This document shows positions 7,169-7,790 of a DNA stretch of 7,790 nucleotides, piece by piece. The position numbers and the translations under genes were made by a program. The DNA is from Pseudomonadota bacterium (GTDB lineage: Bacteria; Pseudomonadota; Gammaproteobacteria; CAMYNG01): positions 1,783,501-1,791,290 of the forward strand of contig CP070733.1 of assembly GCA_020347585.1 (NCBI GenBank). The letters are read 5' to 3'. The notes beneath the pieces were generated by a model. It saw only the letters and a program-made list of their open reading frames with translations, was not told the DNA's origin and ran no database searches. How positions within the stretch are numbered: the stretch's first letter is position 1; the number at the start of each line of letters is the position of its first letter.

Positions 7169-7341
7169 GAAAGATTCCCTAGGTCTGTGTAAAAGGAGCG
7201 CAGGCGCACGGCGTATCGCAGCGTGGCAATCGTGTTCGTGGCCGCGTGAAGCCTGGTATTCGGACTACGGGCGGGTGCCCGTGGTGAGGTTGCCCTGCAA
7301 ACCGTACCCGGCGCGCGCAGTGGCGCACAGCGCAGTACAAA
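7169..7341. other. fis–purH spacer with a short GC hairpin
   Basis: This 173-base stretch holds no convincing gene. A perfect six-base-pair stem, ACGGGC (7267-7272) and GCCCGT (7277-7282), encloses a four-base loop. No T-run follows it in the minus direction, so it may be an attenuating structure or an RNA end rather than a terminator. No clear promoter hexamers for purH could be found, so purH may be read through from the dusB–fis transcript or use a promoter not recognisable by eye. The purH ribosome-binding site AGGGA lies at the end (7176-7180). Confidence 0.35.
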
Positions 7342-7632
7342 CTAGTCCTGCAAATCGTACTGCCTGAGTTTCTTGCGCAGGGTGCCCCGATTGAGGCCCA
7401 GGATCTGCGCCGCCTGCGTCTGGTTGCCGCCAGTGAACTGCAGCACCGCCTGCAAAAGAGGTTGCTCCACCTCCTGTAGCACCATCTCGTAGAGCTCGCC
7501 CGGCGGATGTCCCTCGAGTTGCGCGAAGTAGTTGCTGAGCGCCACGCTGACGCATTCGCGCAGCGGCCGTTCCTGTTTCTCGCGTGCCACGCCCAGTGAC
7601 ACTACGTTGCTGCGGGACTGTGAGCGGCTCAT
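7342..7632 (-). CDS. fis: DNA-binding protein Fis
   Basis: Fis is a small dimeric nucleoid protein that bends DNA and, in enterobacteria, activates rRNA and tRNA promoters and assists site-specific recombinases during fast growth. The product is 96 residues against 98 in Escherichia coli. Near-identical blocks are RPLRECV and ALSNYFAQLEG (22-41), ELYEMVLQEVEQPLL (46-60) and the helix-turn-helix region at about 70-92, with GNQTQAAQILGLNRGTLRKK as its core. The N-terminal segment (1-20) is divergent, as is normal for the family. Its ATG overlaps the dusB stop as ATGA, so the two are probably translationally coupled; GGAG (7643-7646, minus strand) lies ten bases upstream. No promoter of its own is visible, which agrees with expression from one upstream of dusB, outside the window. 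Confidence 0.97.
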   Translation of the reverse strand: MSRSQSRSNVVSLGVAREKQERPLRECVSVALSNYFAQLEGHPPGELYEMVLQEVEQPLLQAVLQFTGGNQTQAAQILGLNRGTLRKKLRQYDLQD

Positions 7633-7790
7633 GCAGCCAGTTCTCCACGCATTGCCAGGCGGTCGAAAAATTCGTTGGTCATGCGCAGTTGCTCGTCGGC
7701 GGTCTCGACGCGATTGACGGCCTGGCGGTAGGCCGCGCCGTGGGGATGGCCCTTGCTGTACCAGCTGATGTGTTTGCGTGCGATGCGTAC
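7629..7790 (-). CDS. dusB: tRNA-dihydrouridine synthase DusB, C-terminal end (partial)
   Basis: Only the last 53 codons and the stop are in the window; the start lies beyond the right edge. Translating the minus strand gives a tail with RKHISWYSKG, then AAYRQAVNRVETADEQL and FFDRLAMRGELAA, which resembles the C-terminal helical domain of DusB (the RKHxxWY block and the following acidic helix). DusB reduces uridine to dihydrouridine in the tRNA D-loop using FMN and NADPH. The identification rests on this tail together with the direct linkage to fis, the arrangement known from gammaproteobacteria. The stop codon overlaps the fis start in ATGA. Confidence 0.93.
   Translation of the reverse strand, partial: VRIARKHISWYSKGHPHGAAYRQAVNRVETADEQLRMTNEFFDRLAMRGELAA

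Noticed and set aside
6089..7192. A 367-codon open frame on the plus strand opposite purH
   Set aside because: It lies wholly antisense to a securely identified purH, its translation shows no recognisable domain, and long antisense frames are expected in GC-rich coding sequence.
7299..7316. A possible PurR operator in the fis–purH spacer (GCAAACCGT)
   Set aside because: Only a half-site resembles the ACGCAAACGTTTGCGT consensus; the second half is missing.

Overview
The window is a GC-rich chromosomal segment, most likely from a gammaproteobacterium. The strongest evidence is the minus-strand order dusB–fis–purH, since Fis linked to DusB is a gammaproteobacterial hallmark, followed further along by purD. 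GC-rich third positions and long antisense shadow frames also fit a GC-rich member of that class. I cannot name a genus from the sequence alone. There are no RNA genes, insertion sequences, CRISPR arrays or phage genes.

Layout, reading the minus strand from right to left: the last 53 codons of dusB (tRNA-dihydrouridine synthase); fis, which overlaps dusB by four bases; a 173-base spacer; and purH, the bifunctional enzyme for the last two steps of IMP synthesis. Two plus-strand genes then interrupt the series. One is a small cytoplasmic YfcE/MJ0936-type phosphodiesterase, convergent with purH. The other is a membrane-anchored purple-acid-phosphatase-like enzyme with a complete set of metal ligands. 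A 166-base divergent intergenic region follows. Beyond it, on the minus strand, lie a five-helix membrane phosphotransferase of the lipoteichoic-acid-synthase/OpgB sulfatase superfamily and, three bases after its stop, purD.

Functionally the window combines two themes. PurD (step 2) and PurH (steps 9 and 10) belong to de novo purine synthesis, while DusB and Fis act in tRNA modification and growth-phase chromosome organisation. Between purH and purD sits a three-gene phosphoester group: one predicted envelope phosphoglycerol-type transferase and two metal-dependent phosphoesterases, one facing the periplasm and one cytosolic. The transferase gene is so close to purD that purD is probably cotranscribed and translationally coupled with it.

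The purine, fis and dusB assignments are secure. The family assignments of the three phosphoester genes are good, but their substrates cannot be read from sequence. The most noteworthy feature is this split of purH from purD by a possible envelope phosphoester module. I see no clear evidence of a wholly new system.
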